From JACKAN01 sp964502735 (GTDB lineage: Bacteria; Bdellovibrionota; Bdellovibrionia; Bdellovibrionales; UBA1609), in assembly GCA_964502735.1 (NCBI GenBank), contig CAZCYD010000047.1, positions 1 through 25,121 on the forward strand: a stretch of DNA of 25,121 nucleotides. Reading direction: 5' to 3'. Below, in pieces: positions 14,842 to 24,171 of the stretch. Both the position numbers and the translations under genes were made by a program. Below the pieces are notes generated by a model that saw only the letters and a list, made by a program, of their open reading frames with translations, made no database searches and had not been told where the DNA came from. Within the stretch, counting starts at the first letter, position 1, and each line of letters opens with the position of its first letter.

Positions 14842-17483
14842 ATATATTATTAGGCGAAGGTCTATCAAAATATACTTATATAAAAGGATTTTTTAATCCT
14901 GCGCTTAATGAGCAAATTCTAAGCCCTTCAAGATTCATTTCATTTTTGGAACTGCATTTAGGTTTGCTCAAGCCAGATAAGCCTCAGTTTGTCAGAGATC
15001 AAGAGTGGATGAACACCGTCGAAAAAAACAAGTCCGGTAAGTTTTTTGAATCTTCATTTGAAGTTGATCCAATCGGAACAAGCAGGCATTTGCTGCAATT
15101 AAGAGATGAACTTAAGCTGTCTGGTTGGGACGGTAACGCAATTGAGGGGTTTAGCAAGGTTTCTGATCTATCTGCAATCAATGCTGAATTTTCAAATGAA
15201 AGTGGACTGCCAGAAAGAATTCGTTTGGTTATTGAGGTCCTAAGCCGTATCGAAAAAAACATTGTTAATCGTGTTCAGTTAATCAATGACCCAGAGTTTA
15301 CAACACCACTATGGAAAGAGCTTTTTTCGGCTCTAGAAAAAAATGGGGCATCAGTTAGCTTTTACGAGCATCAATTCATAAGTAGCGATAGATCAGACCT
15401 TCAGTCTGCAAAGGAAGCCTTTTCAGCTATCAGTACAGCATTGCCACAGGAAGATGGCTCTTTAGAAATATTTGTTTCAGATGGAGTAAGAGAAAGTGCA
15501 GACCAGTTGGCCCGTTATCTATCGACTAAAAAACAGGTAGAATTTAAGAATATCGTATTGATTGCTAATGATCGCTATCGTCCCATACTCGCGAATAGTT
15601 TTGCAAAATTTAACATTCCATTTTCAGGTGATAGTTCGGCGACTTCGTTATCAAGGCCTTCTGTTCAAATTCTCTTATTAGCTTTGGGACTTGTTTGGTC
15701 GCCAAAAGATCCAAAAGTAGCGCTTGTGCTTTTATTACATCCTTCAAATCCTCTTCCTAAATGGATCTCGGGAAGGCTTACTCGCGCTTTAGAGCGGCTT
15801 CCAGCGGTGGGAAGTGCGGATTGGCAAAAAGAGATTAAAAAAATCATTGAATACTTAGAAAAAAAGGAAACTCCAAAAGAAGATATCGACAAGCACTTAG
15901 AGCGAATCAACAAATGGTTCAGCATTCAGATAACCGGAGTCGAAAATGAGGTTGAAAAATCACATCTGATATCAATTTGTAATATGGTTGGGGATTGGTC
16001 CAGAAAGCGCAGCTCTTCTGATGAATCATTATTGCAAACGTCTTCTATATGTAGTCATTTGAAAGCCTTTCTTGAGAACTGGAACTCCGAAACCGTTAAT
16101 AAAGAAGTGTTTAGGAAAATTCTTAGAGAAACAATAGATCAAGGAAACATTTATCAAGAAAAAGCCCCCTATGGTCTTGGACCAATAATGGTTGGGTCAC
16201 CAGCAGAAGTGCTTTCCGAGGCTTCAGAAATCATTTGGTGGGATGCGAACTCATCGAGTATCAACACAAGCTCAAGAAGTTATTGGAGTTTAAAGGAAAG
16301 AAGGCTTTTACAGGAGCATGGGATTGCAATAATTGATCCTCAATATTCTTCAGAGCTACACGCTCAAAAATGGCAAAATCCCATTGGATACGCCAAAGAT
16401 AAAGTAATATTTTTTACCTTCTCCAAGAAAGACGATGGGGAGAAGGATTATTTACATCCAGTCTTTAACCAAATATTGAATCCAAACGAAATGGACGTAT
16501 GGTTGTCGTCAATTTCCATCAATCCTGGTCAAACGGACAATGCCTTAACTAATTCATTTATGACTTCACTAAATGTGTCAATGGAAACAGGCAAGCCGGA
16601 ATTTGAATTGGAACCTGTGCTTAACTGGGATCTATCTAAAAATGATCTAGGGCTGAGAGATTGGGAATCTCCTTCTTCGCTAGAGATCCTAATGGGTTGC
16701 CCATTATCCTATCTTTTGAAATATCACTCTGCTTTGAGTGGTTCATACATCCCAAATATTCATGACATTTGGAAACTAATCGGAACATTAAATCACAAGG
16801 TGTTAGAGCTGGTGTTTTCTAAAGGCAAACCACCAACAGTTGACGAAGCAAAATCTAAGGTAAAAGAAAAGTTAGAAGAACTTGTTCCTGAGATGGTGCC
16901 TGAGCTTCTACTTCCTAGATATTCTCTAATCTATAAAGGTGTTCAGTCAAAACTGGAGAATGCCGCCATAACTTATACAACTTTCTTACATGAGAACGGC
17001 CTTGAAATCATGGAGACTGAGGCTACAAAAGAAAAGCAGCTCCTTGAGGATTTAAAAATTTCGGGGCAAGTTGATCAGCTTCTTTCAAAAGACGGCGAAC
17101 CCGTTTCAGTTATAGATTTTAAAATCAAACTATGGAACTCCTTTAGAGATAAAATTAAAAATGGAACTTCCATTCAGCTTGCCATTTACTCGTGGTTACA
17201 CAAGTCAAGCACCTGGCCTGATATTGGATATTTTGGTGTTGATAAGTCAAAACTAATTGTTGCTGGAAAACACACTGAAAGTGCTGATTCCATTCAGGAT
17301 GCGCCATTGCCAAGTGAAGTCATTGATAATTTAATTGGTCTTATCAAGCAAAGAAAAGATGAGTTCAATAAAGGCGAAGTTCAAGCAAGAGGCCTTGTCG
17401 ACGAGGAAGAACAAGGAAATTTCAAAGCTCCATGTCACTTTTGTGATTATGATGGAATCTGTGGGTTGAGGTGGCAATCATGA
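14838..17483 (+). CDS. AddB-like nuclease: degenerate helicase + Fe-S RecB nuclease, 881 aa
   Basis: The C-terminal third is a RecB-family PD-(D/E)XK nuclease: Asp746 in GQVDQL, Asp760-x-Lys762 in VIDFK, and Gln780/Tyr784 in QLAIYSW. Four cysteines match the AddB iron-sulfur staple: Cys621 in MGCPLSYLLKY and Cys866, Cys869 and Cys875 in PCHFCDYDGIC. The N-terminal two thirds resemble an inactivated UvrD-like helicase (ANSFAKFNIPFSGD); no Walker A is visible. In AddAB this subunit helps read the DNA and cuts one strand. GTG start with GTGA overlap from the phosphatase, and ATGA overlap into the helicase gene. It could be a housekeeping AddB, but the coupling to a phosphatase and McrBC argues for a specialised system. 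Confidence 0.88.
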   Translation: MNILLGEGLSKYTYIKGFFNPALNEQILSPSRFISFLELHLGLLKPDKPQFVRDQEWMNTVEKNKSGKFFESSFEVDPIGTSRHLLQLRDELKLSGWDGNAIEGFSKVSDLSAINAEFSNESGLPERIRLVIEVLSRIEKNIVNRVQLINDPEFTTPLWKELFSALEKNGASVSFYEHQFISSDRSDLQSAKEAFSAISTALPQEDGSLEIFVSDGVRESADQLARYLSTKKQVEFKNIVLIANDRYRPILANSFAKFNIPFSGDSSATSLSRPSVQILLLALGLVWSPKDPKVALVLLLHPSNPLPKWISGRLTRALERLPAVGSADWQKEIKKIIEYLEKKETPKEDIDKHLERINKWFSIQITGVENEVEKSHLISICNMVGDWSRKRSSSDESLLQTSSICSHLKAFLENWNSETVNKEVFRKILRETIDQGNIYQEKAPYGLGPIMVGSPAEVLSEASEIIWWDANSSSINTSSRSYWSLKERRLLQEHGIAIIDPQYSSELHAQKWQNPIGYAKDKVIFFTFSKKDDGEKDYLHPVFNQILNPNEMDVWLSSISINPGQTDNALTNSFMTSLNVSMETGKPEFELEPVLNWDLSKNDLGLRDWESPSSLEILMGCPLSYLLKYHSALSGSYIPNIHDIWKLIGTLNHKVLELVFSKGKPPTVDEAKSKVKEKLEELVPEMVPELLLPRYSLIYKGVQSKLENAAITYTTFLHENGLEIMETEATKEKQLLEDLKISGQVDQLLSKDGEPVSVIDFKIKLWNSFRDKIKNGTSIQLAIYSWLHKSSTWPDIGYFGVDKSKLIVAGKHTESADSIQDAPLPSEVIDNLIGLIKQRKDEFNKGEVQARGLVDEEEQGNFKAPCHFCDYDGICGLRWQS

Positions 17484-20400
17484 GCAATTCAAATATACAT
17501 TTAATATCAGCAAGTGCCGGTAGTGGTAAAACCTATGAGCTTATGGAACAGCTATATTCTGAAATATCTCAGAAAAATGCTTCACCATCTTCGATAATGG
17601 CCGTCACATTTACCAACAAAGCCGCAAATGAATTAGTTACTCGTGTTCAACAAAAGCTAATTCTACAAGGTGAGTCTCAACTCTCGTATCAAATGGGCGC
17701 TGCACGAATTGGAACAGTCCATTCTATTTGCGGAAACCTGTTAAAATCTTATGCCTATGAAATGGGTCTTTCTCCTGAGCTAGAGATTATTGATGAGGTT
17801 CAAGCAAAGGAACTGTTTACTGAAGCCTTTCTTGAAGCTCCTTCTGCTGATGAGACTGAGCGCCTTCATCAATTGACCAGAAAATTTGGTATTGAGTACA
17901 AAAAGGTCAATTCAGATATAGAAGAAATTTGTAACAAAGTTCGCCAAAATAATATTGAGAGCAAAAAGCTAGATGAATTTGCAAACCTGAGCAAGGACCA
18001 ACTTGATATTTTCTTGTCTGCTGACACTGTGGATGGACTTTATGAACAACTAAAGAATAGGCTCTTAGATTATCAGGCTTCCTATCGGGAAGCCCCAGAT
18101 ACAACGAAAAAGACAGATAAGGTTCATAAAGCAGTTCACAGGATGGCCAGAAGAGCCTATATGAACTTTTTCACTTGGAGTGATTGGATTGAGTTGGCCA
18201 ACTTAGATCCGGCAAAAAAATCTGAGGCCATCTATGCACCAATCATAGAATGTGCAGGGCAACTGCGATCGTCTTCTGAATTTAGAAAAGACTATGAGGA
18301 GCTTATTGATATTAGTTTCGCAATCGCTAAGCGATCACTTTTGGTTTATGACGAATTAAAACGCAATCTAGGCGTCATGGATTTTGGAGATCAGGAGCAC
18401 AAGACTCTGGAGCTACTCAGTAAGGAAGAAAATCTTAAGAACCTTGAGGGCGAAATTGATCTTTTTCTAGTTGATGAATTTCAAGATAGTAATCCTATAC
18501 AGCTTGCGATATTTTTGAAGATCTCTCAGATAGCCAAAAAGAGTATTTGGGTTGGTGATCCGAAACAAAGTATATATGGGTTCCAAGGTGCAGACCCAGT
18601 ACTGATGGTTTCAGTTATAAACTCTATTGGAGTTCCTGAAAAAACAAAAATTCTCTCGTCAAACTACCGATCAACAGCACCTTTGGTAGATTTTTCTTCA
18701 CACCTGTATTCTGAGGTGTTTCAGAGAGACGGGATTCCAGCAGAAAAAGTAAAGCTAGAGCCAAAAGCAGAGATAAAGTCTGAATGTGATCCTCTTGCTG
18801 TGTGGGCATTGAATGACTCTCAAGCAGCGGTAAGGCAAGAGGCCCTGGCCATAAAGGTCCGTCAGATTATAGATTCATCTCAATTAGTTTTTGACAAGAG
18901 CACTAAGAAGCAAAGAAAGGTTACTCCTGGTGATATTGCAATCCTTGTCAGAACAAATACCGGCGCAAAAAGTATTTCAAATGCTCTTTACACTTATGGG
19001 ATTCGTTCTAGTGTTATAGACAATGACATATTGGGGAATCCTGAAGTTTCAACCTGTCTTGCAGGGTTTAGATTGGCCATTAACCATGAAGACACACTTG
19101 CTGCCGCTGAAATCGCAATATTTTTTGGACATCAGCCGCAAGATATAGTCGGTAAATCGTTTGATGAATCTTTTGAATTCAAGTTCAACGATCAAATCGA
19201 AAAACTAATGCTTTTAGATGTCAAAGATCGTACCCCTTACGAGCTTTTAACTGAAGTCATTAGTATTCTTGGGATTGAGAATCATCTGAGACGTTATCAT
19301 GATTCTTCTCAAAAATTAGAAAATATCAATTCATTGCTCACTTTCTGCAAAAAATATGAAGATATGACGACGGGTTCACAACTACCTTGTACCGCCATTG
19401 GCTTTCTTTCAGAAATCGAAAGTTTGATTGAATCTCAGGACGAGCGCGATGGTAAACAAAGTAAAGATGCCGTTACAATTGTAACGTATCACCGTTCAAA
19501 AGGTCTGGAATGGCCAATAGTGATTTTGATGGATCTTGAAAAAGAGAATTGGCCTAATGACCAATTTGGAGTTCGGGTTAAGAATTTTTCAGACTTTGAC
19601 CCACAAGAGCCACTAAAAGATAGGGCCGTGCTTTATTTACCGTGGCTATTCGGTGAAAGTATGTACGGAAAAAGATCAAATGTAGACTGGATAACAGACC
19701 TACTATCGGTAAACGCTGAAACCATTCAGCTTGAGGCCCAGGCTGATGCAGAAAGAAGACGACTTTTGTATGTCGGAATGACAAGGGCTAGAGAGCAAAT
19801 GATATTTGTTAGAAACCTAAGGGCCAGGGGCAGCATCACAAAACAGTTCTTCGGTTCTTTAAAGAACGGAGCTGGTGATAGAGTCATTGAGTTTCCAACA
19901 AATGAAAACGAACCAGTTAAAATTTCAGGAAGAGAATTTGACTGCCAATACCAAGAAGTTCTATTTAGCGAACCTGTTTCTTCAGAACTAATTGATAGCC
20001 AGCAAAGCAGTGATCTCAATTACGGTGAAATATCACCTAACGAGTATAAGTATCCAATTTATGAAGTTCATCCCAGCTATTCAGAACTGGCTGAGGAGGA
20101 ACTTAGCAAGTGGAAAATTGGTGACACTCTCGATATTGCAGATTCTCTTGCTTTGGCTGATAAGTTTGATCCCCAAATTGTGGGAGATGCTCTGCACCTG
20201 TTCTTCGCCAGTAAGGTTTATCGTTCAAATGAGAGTGCTGAAAATATTGTGAAAACGATTTTAAGCAACTGGGATATAGAAAAGGTCATTGATCCAAAAA
20301 ATCTTGCGGAATACACAGAAAAGTTAAATACCACCTTAGACTCAAAGTGGCCGAATCGAAAAGAACTCCATGAAGCTCACTTAAAAACTTTCATCGAAGG

Positions 20401-20641
20401 TACTCGCTACGAAGGAGAGATTGACCTTTTAATTGATTGTGGATCAGAAATGGCCGTCATTGACCATAAAACAGGTAGCTTCAATGCTGACGACCCTTTG
20501 GAAAGCTCCAAGAAATATATCTCTCAGTTAGACTGTTACAAAAAAATGCTAAATGAGCTTTATCCAGATAAGAAAGTTTCTACTTGGATACACTGGACGA
20601 GGGCCGGAAAAATAACTGAATTAAAAAGAATAGAATCATAA
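17480..20641 (+). CDS. AddA/RecB-like UvrD helicase-nuclease, 1053 aa
   Basis: SF1 helicase motifs are complete: Walker A ASAGSGKT (about 11-18), VTFTNKAA (Ia), Walker B LVDEFQDSN (Asp332, Glu333), VGDPKQSIYGFQGAD (III), NYRST (IV), TYHRSKGLEWP (V) and RRRLLYVGMTRAREQM (VI). The C-terminus is a RecB-type nuclease with His906 (GDALHLFF), Asp982 (EGEIDLL), Asp995-x-Lys997 (VIDHKTG) and a following QLDCYKK helix. This is the motor and nuclease of an AddAB-like pair, acting on DNA ends. The ATG at 17480 was chosen over GTG 17471 because it makes a clean ATGA overlap with the AddB-like stop. mcrB follows after 10 nt. The intact catalytic residues imply an active enzyme. Confidence 0.9.
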   Translation: MSNSNIHLISASAGSGKTYELMEQLYSEISQKNASPSSIMAVTFTNKAANELVTRVQQKLILQGESQLSYQMGAARIGTVHSICGNLLKSYAYEMGLSPELEIIDEVQAKELFTEAFLEAPSADETERLHQLTRKFGIEYKKVNSDIEEICNKVRQNNIESKKLDEFANLSKDQLDIFLSADTVDGLYEQLKNRLLDYQASYREAPDTTKKTDKVHKAVHRMARRAYMNFFTWSDWIELANLDPAKKSEAIYAPIIECAGQLRSSSEFRKDYEELIDISFAIAKRSLLVYDELKRNLGVMDFGDQEHKTLELLSKEENLKNLEGEIDLFLVDEFQDSNPIQLAIFLKISQIAKKSIWVGDPKQSIYGFQGADPVLMVSVINSIGVPEKTKILSSNYRSTAPLVDFSSHLYSEVFQRDGIPAEKVKLEPKAEIKSECDPLAVWALNDSQAAVRQEALAIKVRQIIDSSQLVFDKSTKKQRKVTPGDIAILVRTNTGAKSISNALYTYGIRSSVIDNDILGNPEVSTCLAGFRLAINHEDTLAAAEIAIFFGHQPQDIVGKSFDESFEFKFNDQIEKLMLLDVKDRTPYELLTEVISILGIENHLRRYHDSSQKLENINSLLTFCKKYEDMTTGSQLPCTAIGFLSEIESLIESQDERDGKQSKDAVTIVTYHRSKGLEWPIVILMDLEKENWPNDQFGVRVKNFSDFDPQEPLKDRAVLYLPWLFGESMYGKRSNVDWITDLLSVNAETIQLEAQADAERRRLLYVGMTRAREQMIFVRNLRARGSITKQFFGSLKNGAGDRVIEFPTNENEPVKISGREFDCQYQEVLFSEPVSSELIDSQQSSDLNYGEISPNEYKYPIYEVHPSYSELAEEELSKWKIGDTLDIADSLALADKFDPQIVGDALHLFFASKVYRSNESAENIVKTILSNWDIEKVIDPKNLAEYTEKLNTTLDSKWPNRKELHEAHLKTFIEGTRYEGEIDLLIDCGSEMAVIDHKTGSFNADDPLESSKKYISQLDCYKKMLNELYPDKKVSTWIHWTRAGKITELKRIES

Positions 20642-20651
20642 GGGGATAAAA

Positions 20652-23057
20652 ATGAGTAATGATAAATCATACTGGTTTGTTGGAGCAAAATGGGGAAATG
20701 AAGATCAAACGGACAGATTCCTCAAAGAGGGAATTTGGGAGAACGGTTACGATGATAAATACAAAGACCTAGTTAACCAGATAAAGCCAGGAGAAAAAAT
20801 CGCAATAAAGAGTGCTTTTACCCAAAAACATGATTTGCCATTTGAGGGGAATGGTAACACTGCTTCGGTAATGGCCATTAAAGCTATAGGTGAAGTGAAG
20901 GCAAATCACCAAAATGGGAAAACGATAGAGGTTAATTGGGAGCGTTCGCCCGATAATCAAAGATGGTACTTTTATACGCATCGTGGAACCATTTGGCGAG
21001 TAACCCCAGATCAATGGCACTCAAAGGGACTAATTGACTTCACTTTCAATGGAGCAGAACAAGACTATGATAGATTTAGAAATGAGCCATTTTGGCGTGA
21101 GCGGTTTGGCGATCGAGTAAGTGAAGGTGCCCGCTTTAAATGGACTGAGTTCTATGAGGATTTGGCGACTCAGTTAGCAAAGTTTAAAGGTGACAGAAAA
21201 CCACTTATGGAGGGTCTGCATAAAATCGCCAATGAGATAGATAGTTTAAATCACCTTAATGATAAAGACTCAAATGGGAACAGATTTCCATTAAAAGATA
21301 TTTGTCCGTTTACTGTTTTTGGGTGTTTCAATCGAGGAATTACTGACAGCAATCGAATCCAGATTGCTCAGAAGTTTGCTGAGTTGTTAAAAGTTGAATC
21401 AGTAGTCCCGAGTAGTTTTGAAGGCATCCCTATTTTAAATAATCAAAAGTCTTGGTTTTTTGCTTATGATTTCGACAGAAATAGTGACGACATAGATGTG
21501 CTGTGGGAAGTTTTTGATCTGGCCTTGAAATATTCAGATGATGATGATGAAAAAATATACGAGAGGCTTTTAAAAGCATATGACGATGCCACAAGGGTTA
21601 AAAACGTAGGTTGGAATTTAACGATGGGACTGTATTGGATACGTCCTTGGTCCTATATACCTCTCGATGGTAGGTCACAACAATACATCACTGACAAGCT
21701 AAACACAACGATTGGGAAAAACGCTCCAAAAGACAGATGTAACGCCGACGACTATTTTAAAGTCTTATCGTCAATTGAAAGCCGCTTTAAGGAAGCAAGT
21801 TTTCCAGTTCATTCATTTCCTGAGCTATCCTTAGAGGCGTGGAGATATCAACCATCAAGCACAGGTGGGGTTTCTGCTGATACATGGAAGCAGAAAATTC
21901 ACGAATTAATAAAAGCTCACTGCACGGAAAAAGGATCTGCTGAGTTTTCTCGTAAGGAGTTTCAGGATAAGTACGTATCTTATCTAAAAGAAATATATCC
22001 AACTAACAACACTGTGTCCTCTACGATAGACAGGCAAATGCAAGTTTTACGAGATGACGACATCATTGAGTTTGTTAGTCCTGGAGTTTATAAATGGTTA
22101 GAGTTTGGAGCTGAAAACCTAGATGAAAATGGCGGTTTTTCGACCTATGCAATTGACTCAAAGTCCTATGAACCCTTCTCTTTAAATAATATTCTTAAAG
22201 ATGGCTGCTTTTTCGATAAGACGTTTTTAGATGGAGCATTTAATACGTTAAAAAGGAAAAAGAATATTGTTCTCCAAGGCCCTCCAGGTACGGGAAAAAC
22301 GTGGTTAGGAAAACGGCTTGCGTTTGCCTTAGTTGGTGAGCGTAACGAGCAAAAAGTCAAAGCTGTTCAATTCCATGCAAATTTATCATACGAAGACTTT
22401 ATTAGAGGATGGCGGCCATCGGGGAATAGTACACTAGAATTAGTTGATGGGCCTTTTCTGGAAATGGTTTATTTTGCACAAAATAATCCTGACTCCAACT
22501 TCGTTATCGTCATTGAAGAAATAAATAGAGGAAAGCCTTCTCAAATTTTTGGTGAAATTCTGACTTTGTTAGAAGCTGATAAGCGCACACCCAATGAAGC
22601 CTTAGAACTAACCTATGGTAACGAAAAAAATAAAAAAGTTTATATTCCAGAAAATTTCTATGTAATAGGAACAATGAATATTGCAGATCGCTCATTAGCA
22701 CTTGTTGACCTTGCACTTAGAAGAAGGTTTTCATTTATTGATTTAACTCCACAGCTCGGTGAGCCTTGGAAAAACTGGTTGAAAGATAATTTTAGATTTT
22801 CATCCGAGTTTTTGAGTAATATCGAAAGTCGCATTAACGGATTAAATCAATCTATTTCTAATGAACCATTGTTAGGAGAGCAGTTTCAAGTGGGGCATAG
22901 CTATGTAACCCCTGTGTTGGGACATGAAATCAGTGATCCCGAAGGCTGGTTTAAAGAAGTCGTTACGACAGAAATATACCCTTTACTACAGGAATACTTT
23001 TTCGATTCTCCAGCAAAAGCTATTGAGTTGAGGGATGAATTGTTACGAGGTTTATGA
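20652..23057 (+). CDS. mcrB: McrB-type GTPase with EVE/PUA-like N-terminal reader, 801 aa
   Basis: The C-terminal AAA+ module is McrB-like: Walker A GPPGTGKT (543-550), Walker B FVIVIEEINRG (617-627) and the GTP-selective MNxxD signature as MNIADRS (675-681), followed by LVDLALRRRF. McrB is the GTP-driven ring that moves McrC on DNA. The N-terminus (about 1-120; YWFVGAKWG, IAIKSAFTQKHDLPFEG, NQRWYFYTHRGTIWRV) fits the EVE/PUA-like fold that reads modified bases. A middle domain (about 210-400) holds CPFTVFGCFNRGIT, and a winged-helix-like segment (about 420-485) precedes the AAA core. AGGGGA ribosome site 6 nt before ATG. Together with mcrC it forms a type IV restriction pair, expected to cut modified DNA; the exact modification is unknown. 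Confidence 0.9.
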   Translation: MSNDKSYWFVGAKWGNEDQTDRFLKEGIWENGYDDKYKDLVNQIKPGEKIAIKSAFTQKHDLPFEGNGNTASVMAIKAIGEVKANHQNGKTIEVNWERSPDNQRWYFYTHRGTIWRVTPDQWHSKGLIDFTFNGAEQDYDRFRNEPFWRERFGDRVSEGARFKWTEFYEDLATQLAKFKGDRKPLMEGLHKIANEIDSLNHLNDKDSNGNRFPLKDICPFTVFGCFNRGITDSNRIQIAQKFAELLKVESVVPSSFEGIPILNNQKSWFFAYDFDRNSDDIDVLWEVFDLALKYSDDDDEKIYERLLKAYDDATRVKNVGWNLTMGLYWIRPWSYIPLDGRSQQYITDKLNTTIGKNAPKDRCNADDYFKVLSSIESRFKEASFPVHSFPELSLEAWRYQPSSTGGVSADTWKQKIHELIKAHCTEKGSAEFSRKEFQDKYVSYLKEIYPTNNTVSSTIDRQMQVLRDDDIIEFVSPGVYKWLEFGAENLDENGGFSTYAIDSKSYEPFSLNNILKDGCFFDKTFLDGAFNTLKRKKNIVLQGPPGTGKTWLGKRLAFALVGERNEQKVKAVQFHANLSYEDFIRGWRPSGNSTLELVDGPFLEMVYFAQNNPDSNFVIVIEEINRGKPSQIFGEILTLLEADKRTPNEALELTYGNEKNKKVYIPENFYVIGTMNIADRSLALVDLALRRRFSFIDLTPQLGEPWKNWLKDNFRFSSEFLSNIESRINGLNQSISNEPLLGEQFQVGHSYVTPVLGHEISDPEGWFKEVVTTEIYPLLQEYFFDSPAKAIELRDELLRGL

Positions 23058-23061
23058 ATAA

Positions 23062-24171
23062 ATGATCGAGCATCAGGAAAACATCAACAGTATGAAGGTC
23101 GGTAAAATTCCGATCGCCAATATATGGCTGCTTATGTTGTATGCATCTGATTATTATAGATCATTTGGAAAAAGGTTTTCATCAGTTGATGAAATTCCTG
23201 ACGACATTCCTGATTTAATTGCAAAAATGCTTTGTAGTGAAGTTAAGAAAAAGCTGCGGCGAAATCTAACGCTTGGATACATAGAGAAAAGTGACAGTCT
23301 ATCGCGACTTCGTGGGAAAATTGATGTTCTTGAAACTAAATCAAAAAATTTGTTAAGCAAAGGAAAGGTTGCTTGCTCATTTACTGAGATAACTGTTGAT
23401 ACCCCTAGAAATTGCTTTATTCGATCAGCCCTAGAAAAGTTTAGCAAGCTAGTAACAGACAACAATACCCGTAAGGAATGCTTAACTTATTCACGGGTAA
23501 TGCGTATGCAAGGTGTTGAAGGGCCTAAACCACGGGATTTTAATGTTAATAGAGAAGTTTATGGCAGGCATGATTCAGAGGACCGGCAGATTGTCTTTTT
23601 AGCAAAATTGGCATTTGATCTTGCTCTTCCTTCTGAAATGGCTGGGAATTATTTTCTGCAAGCTCCTAGTCGCAATGAAGTCTTTTTGAGGTCAGTATTT
23701 GAGAAAGGTGTTGCTGGATTTTATAGACATTCCTTTTATGGCAATGGAATCGAGGTTAGAGCTGGTAAAAAGCTAAATTGGCAAATAGATGAAAAAAGTG
23801 TTGGTGTTGATTCTATACTTCCCACCATGAAAACCGATATTGAAATCGAAAATGAATCACTTCATGTCGTCATTGACACCAAATTTAACTCCATTCTTAC
23901 CAAGGGGTGGCATCGGGATGAATCTTTGAGAAGTGGCTACATTTATCAGTTGTATTCATACTTAAGATCCCAAGAAAAAGCGGATTCAAAAAAATCTCTA
24001 TCGAGTATTGGCATTTTGCTCCATCCTTCTATTGGGCGCTCTGTAGATGAAAAGGTTCAAATCCAGGGTCATTGGATTAGGTTTTGTACAATTGACCTTA
24101 CCGGACCTGCAAAAGATGTGACTCAATCACTGAGCAAAATTGTTAATGAATATTTTTTATCTGAACCCTAG
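23062..24171 (+). CDS. mcrC: McrC-type nuclease subunit, 369 aa
   Basis: The hallmark IPIANIWLLMLYA (about 16-28) opens the McrC N-terminal domain that contacts the McrB ring and stimulates its GTPase. SRLRGKIDV and the TPRNCFIRSALEKF segment follow. The C-terminal PD-(D/E)XK nuclease has Asp259 in KTDIEIE and Asp272-x-Lys274 in VVIDTKF, then IYQLYSYL. The ATG is 4 nt after the mcrB stop, with CGAGG upstream; a second ATG at 23092 would start just before the hallmark. The catalytic residues look intact. Its TAG overlaps the stop codon of the convergent ASCH-SWIB gene within one CTAG. Confidence 0.92.
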   Translation: MIEHQENINSMKVGKIPIANIWLLMLYASDYYRSFGKRFSSVDEIPDDIPDLIAKMLCSEVKKKLRRNLTLGYIEKSDSLSRLRGKIDVLETKSKNLLSKGKVACSFTEITVDTPRNCFIRSALEKFSKLVTDNNTRKECLTYSRVMRMQGVEGPKPRDFNVNREVYGRHDSEDRQIVFLAKLAFDLALPSEMAGNYFLQAPSRNEVFLRSVFEKGVAGFYRHSFYGNGIEVRAGKKLNWQIDEKSVGVDSILPTMKTDIEIENESLHVVIDTKFNSILTKGWHRDESLRSGYIYQLYSYLRSQEKADSKKSLSSIGILLHPSIGRSVDEKVQIQGHWIRFCTIDLTGPAKDVTQSLSKIVNEYFLSEP

